From positions 1-61,440 of the IMG/VR virus record IMGVR_UViG_3300041955_000322: a DNA stretch of 61,440 nucleotides. One strand, 5' to 3'. This document shows, in pieces, positions 22,230-31,090 of the stretch. The DNA comes from a virus. The translations under genes were made by a program, and so were the position numbers. The stretch's first letter is position 1, and each line of letters opens with the position of its first letter. Below the pieces are notes generated by a model that was not told the origin of the DNA, ran no database searches, and saw nothing but the letters and a program-made list of their open reading frames with translations.

Positions 22230-22252
22230 AGACTTCAACCCGGAGACGAACG

Positions 22253-23344
22253 ATGACCACAGCACTTCAACGCTTGCAGGCGGTGTTCGGCTCCGCTTGG
22301 CATGTGAACTCGACGGCCTGCCTGCAGCAGATCCTCGATGAGATCGAAGGTGGCGACACCGCCGGCGTCGATCCCGTCAGTACCGCTATCAATACAGTCG
22401 GAGCCGGTGTGCTCACCGCGGCCGCCCTGGTGGGCGGGCTGGTTAGCCGCGGCGGGACGCAGACCGCGGCCTTCAGCGACGCCACGGACACAGCGGCGGC
22501 CATCATCGCGGCCATGCCAAACCAGAACGTCGGCACGTCGCAGTGGGTCTATGTCGCCAATACGACGTCCTATCCGCAGACGATCACCGGCGGAGCGAGC
22601 GTGTCCGCGAGCGGCACCCTCGTCATACCGCCCGGCAGCGTTCTGCAGGCGTTGATGACCATCACCAGCGCAACGGCAGTGTCTTTCGTCGGCATTGGCG
22701 TCTTGAGCGCGGCGCAGCAGACCTTGCTCACCAAGGCCGTATTCCTGGCCCCGCTGCCGGCGGACACGACCGGCAGTACGCCTGTTCTCGTTGCGCCGGT
22801 TACGCCATCGAACGTGGCGCTGACCATTGCCTATCAGCCGCCGCAGGCGCGCAAGCTCATCATCCAAATCCACATCGGTACGTCGACGACGACGGCGATC
22901 ACGGCCGGCAACCTGGCCCTGGTCGGTGTCGACCAGGACGGCAATGCGGTCTCGGAAAATATCAGCCTGATCGAAAACGCGACCGCCATTAAGACGAGCA
23001 AGTGGGCGTATTCGTCCATCACCTCGGCGACGGTTTCCGCCTATGCGGCGAACGGCTCCGGCACCGGCAACACCATCGGCATCGGCCAATCCAATGACTT
23101 CGGCGTCCCCACCTGCGCAGGGGTTTCCAACTTCGCGCTGGTCAAGTCCTCGAAGATCATCACCACGTTCACCCCGAGCTCGACCGCTGCCAGCATCGCC
23201 TGGGCGCGCGCCGTCACCGACGATACGAGCTTGGGCACCGCTACCGTCGATGCAGTAGCACGCACCGTGGCACCCTACACCGCGCCAGGCACGGCCGGCA
23301 TCAACGATTACGAGTTCACCTGCTCGTACAACCCGCCGAGCTAA
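22253..23344 (+). CDS. Virion structural protein, unknown
   Basis: A 363-aa protein rich in T, S, A and G and in beta strands, a style typical of virion surface proteins. A run at about residues 100-165 (WVYVANTTSYPQTITGGASV, SGTLVIPPGSVLQALMTITS) and a later part (LALVGVDQDGNAVSENISLI) look like repeated beta modules. The N-terminus is helical (ALQRLQAVFGSAWHVNSTAC, LQQILDEIEGG). It could be a head decoration or fibre. ATG 22253 has GGAGACG upstream. Confidence 0.6.
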   Translation: MTTALQRLQAVFGSAWHVNSTACLQQILDEIEGGDTAGVDPVSTAINTVGAGVLTAAALVGGLVSRGGTQTAAFSDATDTAAAIIAAMPNQNVGTSQWVYVANTTSYPQTITGGASVSASGTLVIPPGSVLQALMTITSATAVSFVGIGVLSAAQQTLLTKAVFLAPLPADTTGSTPVLVAPVTPSNVALTIAYQPPQARKLIIQIHIGTSTTTAITAGNLALVGVDQDGNAVSENISLIENATAIKTSKWAYSSITSATVSAYAANGSGTGNTIGIGQSNDFGVPTCAGVSNFALVKSSKIITTFTPSSTAASIAWARAVTDDTSLGTATVDAVARTVAPYTAPGTAGINDYEFTCSYNPPS

Positions 23345-23350
23345 TGCGCG

Positions 23351-23431
23351 GTGCTACTGCCGCTCGCCATCGCGATCCCGCTCGTCATTTTTGGCGCCTG
23401 CTTCTGGCAGGCGTTTGAGGAATTCGCATGA
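23351..23431 (+). CDS. Membrane micropeptide
   Basis: A 26-aa hydrophobic peptide (LPLAIAIPLVIFGACFWQAF) from GTG 23351, overlapping the next start by ATGA. Coupling and a clean membrane span are the support. Confidence 0.45.
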   Translation: MLLPLAIAIPLVIFGACFWQAFEEFA

Positions 23432-23742
23432 GCACGCTCTACATCACGGAATACATCGGCGTCGGCGTCGTCGGCAGGTTTGCCGGCTCGGCTGGCCTGG
23501 TGGCGATGGCCGAGGAACCGGGCACCGATCAGTCGCCGATCACGATCTCCGGCACGGCCGCGCAATCCACGGCGTTTGCGTCGACGACCAAGTTCATCCG
23601 CGTCCACACGGACGCTATCTGCTCGATACTCGTCGGCAATAATCCGACCGCGACCACGAGCAACAAGCGGTTGGCGGCAAATCAAACCGAGTATTTTGCG
23701 GTGCCGGCCGGGATGAAGCTCTCCGTAATCGCCAACACATAG
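23428..23742 (+). CDS. Small virion-associated protein
   Basis: A 104-aa beta-rich protein (STLYITEYIGVGVVGRFAGS, STAFASTTKFIRVHTDAICS, RLAANQTEYFAVPAGMKLSV). This short pattern recurs in structural regions of proteobacterial phages. The exact role, perhaps head decoration or stabilisation, is unknown. Confidence 0.6.
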   Translation: MSTLYITEYIGVGVVGRFAGSAGLVAMAEEPGTDQSPITISGTAAQSTAFASTTKFIRVHTDAICSILVGNNPTATTSNKRLAANQTEYFAVPAGMKLSVIANT

Positions 23743-23750
23743 GTTCCGCC

Positions 23751-24326
23751 ATGATGGGTGCGATAGTGGCCGGCGAAGACACCCGCCTGGCGCTCCTGCG
23801 GATCGTTTCTGATCCAGAAAAGCATCAAGCCGCGCTAGATGCGCTCACCAAACGCATCAATGAGGCCAACAGCGCCGAGGCGGCCGCAAAAGCCGCGCAA
23901 GATAATCTCCAGGCGGATAAGGCCGAAATTGAAGCCGAGCGAGCGAAGGCGGACAAAGAGTTGTCCCGGCGCGAAGCGGAGATGAATTCGGCAATCGATG
24001 CGAGCGTCCGGGCGGCCGACGAGCGCGCGCAGGGTCTGCTCCGGGAAAAACAGGATCATGAAAGGGCGGTCGCAACCCATGCTCTCCGCCAGCAAGAGCT
24101 TGCCAATCAAGCGACTGCTTTGCAGCAACGGGCTCGCGATCTCGATGCGCGCGATGACGCATTGAACGAGAAGAGCGCCGCGCTCGATGCGCGGGATAAA
24201 GCAGCCGCCCAGGCGCTTCGTGAGGCGCAAGAGGCGAAGATCGCCGCCCAACTTTTGCGCGACCAGCACGAGGCCAAGCTGCAGAAAGTCAATCGCACCC
24301 TGCAATCGCTGAACGCGGCGGACTAA
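23751..24326 (+). CDS. Coiled-coil protein
   Basis: A 191-aa protein. From residue 35 almost to the end it is a long coiled coil, rich in A, E, K, Q and R (EIEAERAKADKELSRREAEM, REKQDHERAVATHALRQQEL). Like other virion coiled-coil proteins, it may act as a spacer or chaperone. The N-terminus up to residue 30 is globular. The next gene starts one base after the stop. Confidence 0.6.
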   Translation: MMGAIVAGEDTRLALLRIVSDPEKHQAALDALTKRINEANSAEAAAKAAQDNLQADKAEIEAERAKADKELSRREAEMNSAIDASVRAADERAQGLLREKQDHERAVATHALRQQELANQATALQQRARDLDARDDALNEKSAALDARDKAAAQALREAQEAKIAAQLLRDQHEAKLQKVNRTLQSLNAAD

Positions 24327-24327
24327 C

Positions 24328-25185
24328 GTGCCCGGTGGATTTCCTCTTGGCCTGCAACTGTGCAACGAGCAAGTGCTCGGCGTTGCTTCTTCGGCAGGCA
24401 CAGCTTGCGCAAAATCAGCGACAGCGAACACTAAAGGGGCGTGGAAGCAGTTGATAGCTGCTACGGCATACGATGCCTGCTGGCTGACCGCGACACTCGT
24501 CATTGATTACGCCGGTGATATGTCGGAAGCATTCGACATTGGCTTTGGCGCAAGCGGCAGCGAAGTCGCCGTTGTTAATAATCTAATGCTCCCAGGTGTG
24601 ACCAGCCTCGCAGATAATTCACCGTACTCAGTAATTGAATATTCTTTTCCTCTGCATGTTCCGGCAGGCACGAGAATTGCGGCCAGGGTTCAATCGCCGC
24701 TGACAACTGACGAGGACGGGTCCTCTATAGCCGTCAACCTTTACGATGGCGCGTTCACACAGATCGAAGGTGCGGCTGGAGTTGACGCCATCGGCTTCAA
24801 TTCTTCCACTACGTTGGGGACAGCGTTGGTCCCAGGAGCGTCGGGGGCATTTGGCTCATACGCTCAACTAACCGCCTCCACTTCTAGAGACTATATGGGA
24901 ATTTTTCTTGGGTTTGACACCCAGGGGGCGTTGCCTGCACTTGGCGGCAATTTTGAAATCGAAGTCGCAATAGGGGCAAGCGGAAGCGAGCACATCATCA
25001 AAACCACATTAGGCTTCGCTTCGAACTTGGGGAGCAGTCGGACAGCGTGGTTGCCGCTTGGGTCACCGTTCCTACCAATTAACATTCCAGCAGGAACACG
25101 GATTGCTGCGCGCATTTCCGAGAACAACGTCTTCGGCACCTCTCAATCTAACTTTGGCCTGACGCTCTACGGGGTCTACCAATGA
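24328..25185 (+). CDS. Virion protein with internal duplication, AT-richer
   Basis: A 285-aa beta-rich protein made of two related halves. Each half carries a GASGSE element and later an HVPAGTRIAARV / NIPAGTRIAARI element, at about residues 72-115 and 214-265. Codon use is clearly different from the neighbours, with many A/T third bases (for example GCA, TCA, AAT), so the gene was probably acquired recently. A surface or receptor-binding role is likely, since such genes are the ones exchanged. GTG 24328 is the likely start. Confidence 0.6.
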   Translation: MPGGFPLGLQLCNEQVLGVASSAGTACAKSATANTKGAWKQLIAATAYDACWLTATLVIDYAGDMSEAFDIGFGASGSEVAVVNNLMLPGVTSLADNSPYSVIEYSFPLHVPAGTRIAARVQSPLTTDEDGSSIAVNLYDGAFTQIEGAAGVDAIGFNSSTTLGTALVPGASGAFGSYAQLTASTSRDYMGIFLGFDTQGALPALGGNFEIEVAIGASGSEHIIKTTLGFASNLGSSRTAWLPLGSPFLPINIPAGTRIAARISENNVFGTSQSNFGLTLYGVYQ

Positions 25186-25511
25186 GTTGGACCCTCAGCG
25201 ACAGTGGCACGACATCGGGGCTCACGATCGGCACCGAGACGACGCTGGCGACCGACACAAATAACGGCACCTTCGTTCTGCAGGTCGACACATCGAACCT
25301 GGCTTTGGGTGATCTGCTCGAAATCCGCATCTACACCATCAATCTCTCCGGCGGCACGTTGACGCAAAGCTGGAAGGGCACGTATCAGCACGCGCAGATC
25401 AACAACGAGAAGATCAGCCCGCCCATTGCCTCCGATCAGTCGATAAAGTGCACCTTGAAGCAGACGGCAGGGACCGGACGCACGTTCGCCTGGAAGATGC
25501 TGCGCATCTAG
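25182..25511 (+). CDS. Small virion protein
   Basis: A 109-aa beta-strand protein (GLTIGTETTLATDTNNGTFV, LEIRIYTINLSGGTLTQSWK, IASDQSIKCTLKQTAGTGRT), a layout found in small tail or decoration proteins. Coupled to the previous gene by ATGA. Confidence 0.6.
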   Translation: MSWTLSDSGTTSGLTIGTETTLATDTNNGTFVLQVDTSNLALGDLLEIRIYTINLSGGTLTQSWKGTYQHAQINNEKISPPIASDQSIKCTLKQTAGTGRTFAWKMLRI

Positions 25512-25523
25512 GAGCGCGCCTAG

Positions 25524-26213
25524 ATGTTCAATTATCAGCAGTACGGGCTGATCGATGAGTTGCCCGCTGCACGTTTGCTGTTCGGCGACCGCCTCGTCAC
25601 CAAGCAAGAGCAGCCTTGGCACCCACCGCCTGGCGGCTTCTTTTGGGCCGGCGTGCAGGGACCGAATGTTCGCTCACCGATCACAGATCGGATCGTGCTG
25701 CGGCAGGAAACACCGTGGCATCCCGGCTCTAGTTTTTGGTTCGGCGTTCAAGGTCCAAACGTCGAAGTCCCGGTTTGGAACGAGCTCGTCACGCGGCAAG
25801 AGCTCCCGGGTCATCCGGCGTCGAAGTTCTTTGCCGGTGTTCAAGGTCCGAATGTTCGGCCGCCGATCATCGATTGGCTTTTCCTCCTTCAGGAAGCGCC
25901 GCCGCACCCCGGCTCTCGGTTTTGGGCGGGGACGCAAGGTCCCAACGTCCGGCCGCCAATCAGCGATTGGTTTCTGTTGCGCCAAGAGGCGCCGTGGCAT
26001 CCGGGCTCGTTCTTCTATCCGGGCTATCAGTTCGCCGCGCCGGTATTCCGGTCCCCGATCACCGATCGGCTTTTCATCTGCCAGGAAATTCCGTGGCATC
26101 CGGGACCGTTCTTCGATGTTGGCGGATCGTTCTATGTGCCGACGCCGCTCGCGACGGCGATACCCCACCACCGCCACTTCCATGCCGACGTGGGCGCCCT
26201 GATGATCCGGTGA
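25524..26213 (+). CDS. QE-PWHPG repeat protein A
   Basis: A 229-aa protein that consists almost wholly of about six 30-residue repeats. The unit reads QE-x-PWHPG-SxFxxGxQGPNV-xxPIxD, with the core RQETPWHPGSSFWFG and the joint QGPNVRPPI. Conserved W, H, P and G in every unit suggest a repeated beta or polyproline-like fold, perhaps an elongated virion appendage. A paralogue lies at 38515-39126. I do not recognise the family. Confidence 0.7.
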   Translation: MFNYQQYGLIDELPAARLLFGDRLVTKQEQPWHPPPGGFFWAGVQGPNVRSPITDRIVLRQETPWHPGSSFWFGVQGPNVEVPVWNELVTRQELPGHPASKFFAGVQGPNVRPPIIDWLFLLQEAPPHPGSRFWAGTQGPNVRPPISDWFLLRQEAPWHPGSFFYPGYQFAAPVFRSPITDRLFICQEIPWHPGPFFDVGGSFYVPTPLATAIPHHRHFHADVGALMIR

Positions 26214-26225
26214 CAGTGACATTGC

Positions 26226-28253
26226 ATGAAATTCGGTCCGGTTCCTCCGACGAAGATCCCCAAACAGGACCCTTCGAAGGTCCTGCTATTGGCGGAGCGC
26301 TGGCAACGGAGCGCGGAAGCGCAGCAGCGGTGGGCCGAACGCGCCAAGCAGGCGGTCGATTTCTTCGAGGGCCGGCAGTGGACCGAGGATCAGCTCACGC
26401 TGATGAAGCGGCAGAAGCGGCCGGCGCTCAAGTTCAACATCATCGCCCCGCTCGTGCGCCTGGTGCTCGGCTACAACGCCTCGAACAAGTCCGACATTAC
26501 CTTCCTGCCGGGCCAGGACAATCGCGCTACGGAACAAGTGGCGGAGTCGCTGACCAGGATCGAGAAGGTGATTGCCGAGGGCTCGCGCCTCGATTTTGTC
26601 GACACCGAAGTGTTCCTCGACGGCCTGATCGCGTCGCGCGGCTACTACGATACGCGGCTCGATTGGGAGACTAACGACCTCGGCGAGATCAAAACCTCGG
26701 CCGCGGACCCTTTCAGCGTCTATCTCGACCCCGACGCCGACAGCTACGACCTCAACGAGAACCATTCCTACGTCCAGCAGTCGAAATACGTCTCGCTGGA
26801 TGAGATCGAGGCGGCGTTCGGCAAGAAGGTGATGGAGCTGCTGCAGCCGTTCTGCCTCGGGCAGACGCCGCTGGCGCCGATCTCGTCGCTGATCATCGAC
26901 GATGAAATCAGCCCGGTCCGCACCTTCGGCGAGCGGCACGAGGATGACGTCAACTTTTGGGACAGCTTCTATTCTCTCGTCGGCGACTTCGTCGACACCC
27001 GCCGGCGCTCAATCCGCATGATCGAGACGCAATACAAGGTGGTCGAGCCTAAGAACGTCGTCATCGACCTGGAAACCGGCGACAAAAAGGTGCTGCCCGA
27101 CGAGTGGGGCAAGGACAAAATCCAGAAGATCCTGCTGTACGGGGAAACCGTCGGCAATCCGCTCCGCGTCCAGCGCCGCATGGTCGAGCGCATCCAGTGG
27201 ACGACGATGGCGGGCGACCTGCTGCTGTACGACGCGCCCTCGTTCTACGACAGCTACACGCTGACCGGCTACTTCCCCTATTTCCGCCGCGGCATGACGA
27301 AGGGCATGGTCGACGACTTGATCGACCCGCAGATGGAGAAGAACAAGCGGCGCTCGGCACAGATCGAGATCGTGTCGAAAACCGCCAACGGCGGCTGGAA
27401 ATACGCCGACGACTCGCTCGATCCAGTGCAGGAGCGCAACCTGCAGAAGTTCGGTTCGTCGCCCGGCGTCAACATCAAATACAAGGCCGGCAAGCCCGCT
27501 CCGGAGCAAATCGAGCCGAATTCGCCGCCGATGGCCCAGGAGCGCCTCGAGCTGCGCGCCGACGACGACATCAAGCAAATCTCGGGGATCAACGAATCCT
27601 CGCTCGGCCAGGATGAGAGGGTCCAGTCGGGCCGCGCCGTGCAGGCCAAGCAGCGCCAGGCCGTCCTGTCCATTCAGATGTACATGGACAACCTGAAGCG
27701 CTCGAAGGAGCTGCTCGGCACCAAGCACCTGGAGATCATCCAGAACCATTACACCGAGCCGCGCCTCTACCGGATCATGGGCAAGGACGGCAAGTTCTCG
27801 CAGATCATGCTCAATCAGCAGGCGCAGAACAAAATCACCGGCGTGATCCAGATTATGAACGACGTGACGGTGGGCAAATACGCGGTCAAGGTCGACGACG
27901 CGCCGCTGTCCGACACCTTCCTCGATGCGCAGTTCCAGGAAATGCTGATGCTGCTGCAGAAGATGGGACCGGCGGTCGCGCCCTACATGCCGATGTTCGC
28001 CGACTTGATGATCGATATGTCGTCGATGCCGCGCAAGGACGAATGGATCGAGCGCATCAAGGCGGTGGCGGAGAAATCGCAGCAAGACCAGCAGCAGGGC
28101 AAGCCGCCGCCCGGTCATCATCCGCCGGCGCCGCATGGCGGCGGTCATCCGGCGCACCCGCCGGCGGGACACGCCGAGCCAGGTCCGCTCGGTGGCGGCG
28201 CGGTCGCACAGAATGTCGTGCCGTTCTCTCACGCACAGCAGCGCAACGGGTAA
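26226..28253 (+). CDS. Portal protein (P22 gp1-like)
   Basis: A 675-aa portal that forms the dodecameric DNA gate at one vertex, nucleates the head and docks terminase. Length and order match P22-type portals: the N-terminal helix (ERWQRSAEAQQRWAERAKQA, VDFFEGRQW), the clip/stem region (KFNIIAPLVRLVLGYNASNK), FSVYLDPDADSYD, and a C-terminal part with long helices. The last 60 residues are P-, H- and G-rich (PPPGHHPPAPHGGGHPAHPP). ATG 26226 follows the repeat protein by 12 bases. Confidence 0.9.
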   Translation: MKFGPVPPTKIPKQDPSKVLLLAERWQRSAEAQQRWAERAKQAVDFFEGRQWTEDQLTLMKRQKRPALKFNIIAPLVRLVLGYNASNKSDITFLPGQDNRATEQVAESLTRIEKVIAEGSRLDFVDTEVFLDGLIASRGYYDTRLDWETNDLGEIKTSAADPFSVYLDPDADSYDLNENHSYVQQSKYVSLDEIEAAFGKKVMELLQPFCLGQTPLAPISSLIIDDEISPVRTFGERHEDDVNFWDSFYSLVGDFVDTRRRSIRMIETQYKVVEPKNVVIDLETGDKKVLPDEWGKDKIQKILLYGETVGNPLRVQRRMVERIQWTTMAGDLLLYDAPSFYDSYTLTGYFPYFRRGMTKGMVDDLIDPQMEKNKRRSAQIEIVSKTANGGWKYADDSLDPVQERNLQKFGSSPGVNIKYKAGKPAPEQIEPNSPPMAQERLELRADDDIKQISGINESSLGQDERVQSGRAVQAKQRQAVLSIQMYMDNLKRSKELLGTKHLEIIQNHYTEPRLYRIMGKDGKFSQIMLNQQAQNKITGVIQIMNDVTVGKYAVKVDDAPLSDTFLDAQFQEMLMLLQKMGPAVAPYMPMFADLMIDMSSMPRKDEWIERIKAVAEKSQQDQQQGKPPPGHHPPAPHGGGHPAHPPAGHAEPGPLGGGAVAQNVVPFSHAQQRNG

Positions 28254-28256
28254 GCC

Positions 28257-28418
28257 ATGGCCGATCTTAACGACACAACGGCCCCGGACATAAACCCCGA
28301 CGGGCCTTGGGGAGCTGCTGCGACGAACAGGCAAAGAGAAGCCCTGATCCGTCGAAAGGCAGAGGAAGCTAAGAAGCCGCAGCCGGCGCGTCCCACGACC
28401 AGCCTGAAGGATATGTAG
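28257..28418 (+). CDS. Small hypothetical protein
   Basis: A 53-aa charged protein (MADLNDTTAPDINPDGPWGA, AATNRQREALIRRKAEEAKK). It begins three bases after the portal stop and ends two bases before the next GTG. Probably a minor head protein. Confidence 0.55.
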   Translation: MADLNDTTAPDINPDGPWGAAATNRQREALIRRKAEEAKKPQPARPTTSLKDM

Positions 28419-28420
28419 CC

Positions 28421-28729
28421 GTGAAATGGACGGTGCTCGCCGCGGGCTTATTGCTCGCCACGCTATCGCTCGCCACCGTCTTTGCCGCGAGTGTCTTGCT
28501 CGCCACGCCGGCGCTCGCCCAGGAGCCAAGCGACGCCGAGAAAGCCGCCTGCAGACCGGATGCACTGAGGCTCTGCTCGGCTGGCGCCATTGCCAAAGCG
28601 ATGTTCGGCGACCGCAGCGGCGTTTACGAGTGCCTCATTGCTGAAAAGCGCAGTTGCTTCACGCCAGGGCGTTGGCGCTGCGATCTCTCCAAACCATGCC
28701 GCGACGTCCTCACCAAGCACGGGCTCTGA
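28421..28729 (+). CDS. Secreted cysteine-rich protein
   Basis: A 102-aa protein with a signal peptide (hydrophobic residues 7-30, cut near TPALAQ) and six cysteines in the mature part (ACRPDALRLCSAG, YECLIAEKRSCF, CDLSKPC). It resembles small secreted proteins in Bradyrhizobium-type genomes that begin with ACRPDALRLC. An envelope effect in the infected cell is likely. It is the only signal-peptide protein between portal and scaffold genes, so it is probably a moron riding the late operon. Confidence 0.65.
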   Translation: MKWTVLAAGLLLATLSLATVFAASVLLATPALAQEPSDAEKAACRPDALRLCSAGAIAKAMFGDRSGVYECLIAEKRSCFTPGRWRCDLSKPCRDVLTKHGL

Positions 28730-28730
28730 C

Positions 28731-29279
28731 ATGCTCCGCGAAGCCGACCTGATCACGCCGGCGCTGCTAAGGCGCTTCGAGGCGGAGGCCAAGATCGACG
28801 GCAACAACGGCGAGTTCTACGCGCTGATCCGCCGCGACGACGGAGACTTGCTCTCGCACCATCCGGGATCTCCGCCGATCATCCCCGAGCAGACGATGTG
28901 GGCGGCCGACGTGCTCAAGCGCCTCAACCGCGAACTGCACCACGATGGCGCCTGGGTGATCGTGTTCACCGATCCGGCGCCGCAAGGCGAGGGTGAGTAC
29001 GCCATCTACCGTCTCGGCATGCACCGGGAATACGGCCGCTACGCGCTGTTGTGGCTCGACCAGGACGGCGACGTGCAATTCGCCCAGGAATGGGTGCGCA
29101 ACGAGAGTGAGCTGCTCGATTGGACCGACGTGCTTCTCGCCGGCATCGAGTCGGTGATGGCAAAGTGCGAGGCCTCCTGGAACATCTGGAACACCCACAT
29201 GCGCCAGGTGCTGCAGCCGGCCGAAGGGCAGACCTTCAAGCGCGCCCGCGGCCAACGCGCATCATCGGCGAGGCATTGA
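28731..29279 (+). CDS. Hypothetical protein
   Basis: A 182-aa protein (ADLITPALLRRFEAEAKIDG, FYALIRRDDGDLLSHHPGSP, a sheet core and a helical end). It begins one base after the secreted-protein stop. No known motif seen. Could be a minor head protein. Confidence 0.6.
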   Translation: MLREADLITPALLRRFEAEAKIDGNNGEFYALIRRDDGDLLSHHPGSPPIIPEQTMWAADVLKRLNRELHHDGAWVIVFTDPAPQGEGEYAIYRLGMHREYGRYALLWLDQDGDVQFAQEWVRNESELLDWTDVLLAGIESVMAKCEASWNIWNTHMRQVLQPAEGQTFKRARGQRASSARH

Positions 29280-29280
29280 G

Positions 29281-29478
29281 ATGGCTCCGCGGGATGACAA
29301 GCTTCTCGAAACCGTGACGCGCATCGACACCAACGTCGCGCATCTTTTGGTCGCGGATGAGGACAAAGAGAAGCGGCTGCGGTCGCTCGAAAAGAAACAG
29401 TGGGCTCATTCAACGGTAGTGGCGCTGTTCGCCGCCGTGCTGGCCAAATTCGGCATCCCGATCATCGGGCAGCATTAG
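29281..29478 (+). CDS. Small coil-plus-membrane protein
   Basis: A 65-aa protein, first a charged coil (LLETVTRIDTNVAHLLVADE, DKEKRLRSLEKKQW), then a C-terminal hydrophobic span (VVALFAAVLAKFGIPIIG). The pattern matches XkdX/hemolysin-like membrane coils and some holins. Its last bases overlap the minus-strand gene. Confidence 0.5.
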   Translation: MAPRDDKLLETVTRIDTNVAHLLVADEDKEKRLRSLEKKQWAHSTVVALFAAVLAKFGIPIIGQH

Positions 29479-29780
29479 CGATCTTCGGTCCACGCCTTCA
29501 CCATCGCCGTGTAGCGCATCCTCATCTTCTCTCGATTGACGGTGAGAGCGCTGCCCTTGATGTCTTGCCACGCTGCTGTTGGGATCAGGCCAGCGGCAAT
29601 CATTTTCTCGGTCGGCTCCTTCGGCACGATGACGTAGCCGGCCTGGTCTAAGCCGTCGATTATCGAGTGAATCTCGCCGCTGCACAACGCGAGCGCCGCT
29701 CTCACCGGGTCTTTCTCGGTTGATCGAAGCATCGCGCTTTCTACCACGAATTCCCGCCCAACCTCTAGGGCCTCCCTCAC
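29475..29780 (-). CDS. Reverse-strand gene within the late operon
   Basis: A 101-aa protein on the minus strand among plus-strand structural genes. It reads as a small phage protein whose C-terminal half (PKEPTEKMIAAGLIPTAAWQ, REKMRMRYTAMVKAW) matches a common DUF of early phage genes of unknown role. Orientation against the operon marks it as a moron-like insertion. Confidence 0.6.
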   Translation of the reverse strand: MREALEVGREFVVESAMLRSTEKDPVRAALALCSGEIHSIIDGLDQAGYVIVPKEPTEKMIAAGLIPTAAWQDIKGSALTVNREKMRMRYTAMVKAWTEDR

Positions 29781-29888
29781 CTAGCGAGACTTGCCGGGTG
29801 CTTCCGCACGCGTGAGCGACATCACGCACCGAGCCGCCGTCGGACTTTCCGGGCGCTTCCGCAACGCCATCACGCGACAGGGGATGAC

Positions 29889-31073
29889 ATGACCACGAAT
29901 AGCGAAGGCTCACAGCCCAATCCGGGCGATCAACTTGGACCCGACGCCGCAGCGATCGCTGCCGCAGCCGCAGCCGCGGCCGCACAGCAGCAGGAGCCCG
30001 CGGAGCCGGAACCCGCCGTTGACATCGATCAGGCAGAAGTCGACGCCGCCAAAGCCGCAGCAGAAGCCGAGAAGGCTGCAGGCGGACGCGACGGGACTAT
30101 TGCAGTCGATACCGGAACGACAGGCCAGCAACAGCCAGCCAAGCCGCAGGATCAGCAGCAGCAACCCGCCGGGCAGCAACAGCAGCCCGCCGGCGACGCG
30201 GTGATGATCCCAAAAGCCCGGTTGGATGAAGCGCTTGCCAGGGGCGACAAGCTCGGAGCCGAAGCCTCTTATTGGAAGGGAGTTGCCGACGCACGCGCAG
30301 CCCAACAGCAGCAGCCCCAAGGCGGGCAGCAGCAGCAACCTGGTGTGCAGCAGCAGCAACAGCCGACCACCGAGCAGCGGCTCGCCGCGATCCAGGCCGA
30401 ACAGGATGCTCTCGCCAAGAAATTCGACGACGGCGAGATCACCATGTCCGACCTCACGCGGCAGCAGCGCGAGCTCAACAACCGCGAGCAGGCCATCCGC
30501 GAGGAAGTCCTGACCGCGAAGTTGAGGCCCGCCGATACCAGGCCCGATCAGAACGCCGTCGACAACACGCTCTATCTCGACACGCTCACGGCGCAGATCG
30601 AAGTCGAACACCCATGGGTGGCAGTCATCGACCAAACCGTCGGCGACAAGTCACCCGAGTGGAGAATGATCAAGGAACGCGCCATCGAGAACCTCGTTGC
30701 GCGCGGCATTGACCCCACGAAGAAGGGTACCGGGCAGTACGAGCTCCGCAAGGAGTTCGCCACGCTCGCGGATCAGCTTGGGCCGGCTCTTATCGGCGAT
30801 CGCGCCAAGGCCAAAGGCATCGCTATTCCAGGTCAAGCACCGTCGCAAGGCGGGCAACAGCAGCAGCAACCAGCACTCTCCCCGCAGGCAAAAGCCCGCG
30901 CGGCCGCGCTGGCGAAAGCAGAGGGCGCTCCGCCAAATCTGCAACGCATGAGTGGCGTTGCCGATGACGGCACCGGCGTTCCCACCGACTCCCGTCTCGA
31001 ACACATGACCGACGACGAGATCGGCGCTTTGCCCGACGCCACACGAAGAAGACTTCTCGGCACCATAGGTTAA
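29889..31073 (+). CDS. Scaffolding-like protein
   Basis: A 394-aa acidic, glutamine-rich protein just before the major capsid gene, the usual place for scaffold. The N-terminal 170 residues are low-complexity (A, E and Q runs), the middle is a coiled-coil helix (TEQRLAAIQAEQDALAKKFD, LTRQQRELNNREQAIREEVL), and a globular part follows (LYLDTLTAQIEVEHPWVAVI). The C-terminal tail may bind the capsid protein. Glutamine stretches are coded by CAG and CAA repeats. Confidence 0.75.
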   Translation: MTTNSEGSQPNPGDQLGPDAAAIAAAAAAAAAQQQEPAEPEPAVDIDQAEVDAAKAAAEAEKAAGGRDGTIAVDTGTTGQQQPAKPQDQQQQPAGQQQQPAGDAVMIPKARLDEALARGDKLGAEASYWKGVADARAAQQQQPQGGQQQQPGVQQQQQPTTEQRLAAIQAEQDALAKKFDDGEITMSDLTRQQRELNNREQAIREEVLTAKLRPADTRPDQNAVDNTLYLDTLTAQIEVEHPWVAVIDQTVGDKSPEWRMIKERAIENLVARGIDPTKKGTGQYELRKEFATLADQLGPALIGDRAKAKGIAIPGQAPSQGGQQQQQPALSPQAKARAAALAKAEGAPPNLQRMSGVADDGTGVPTDSRLEHMTDDEIGALPDATRRRLLGTIG

Positions 31074-31090
31074 CCTCAGAGGCAAGTGTT

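Noticed and set aside
26286-28565. Long minus-strand ORFs opposite the portal gene
   Set aside because: They mirror the strong coding signal of the portal gene in a GC-rich genome; composition is R/H/V-rich and no motif is seen.
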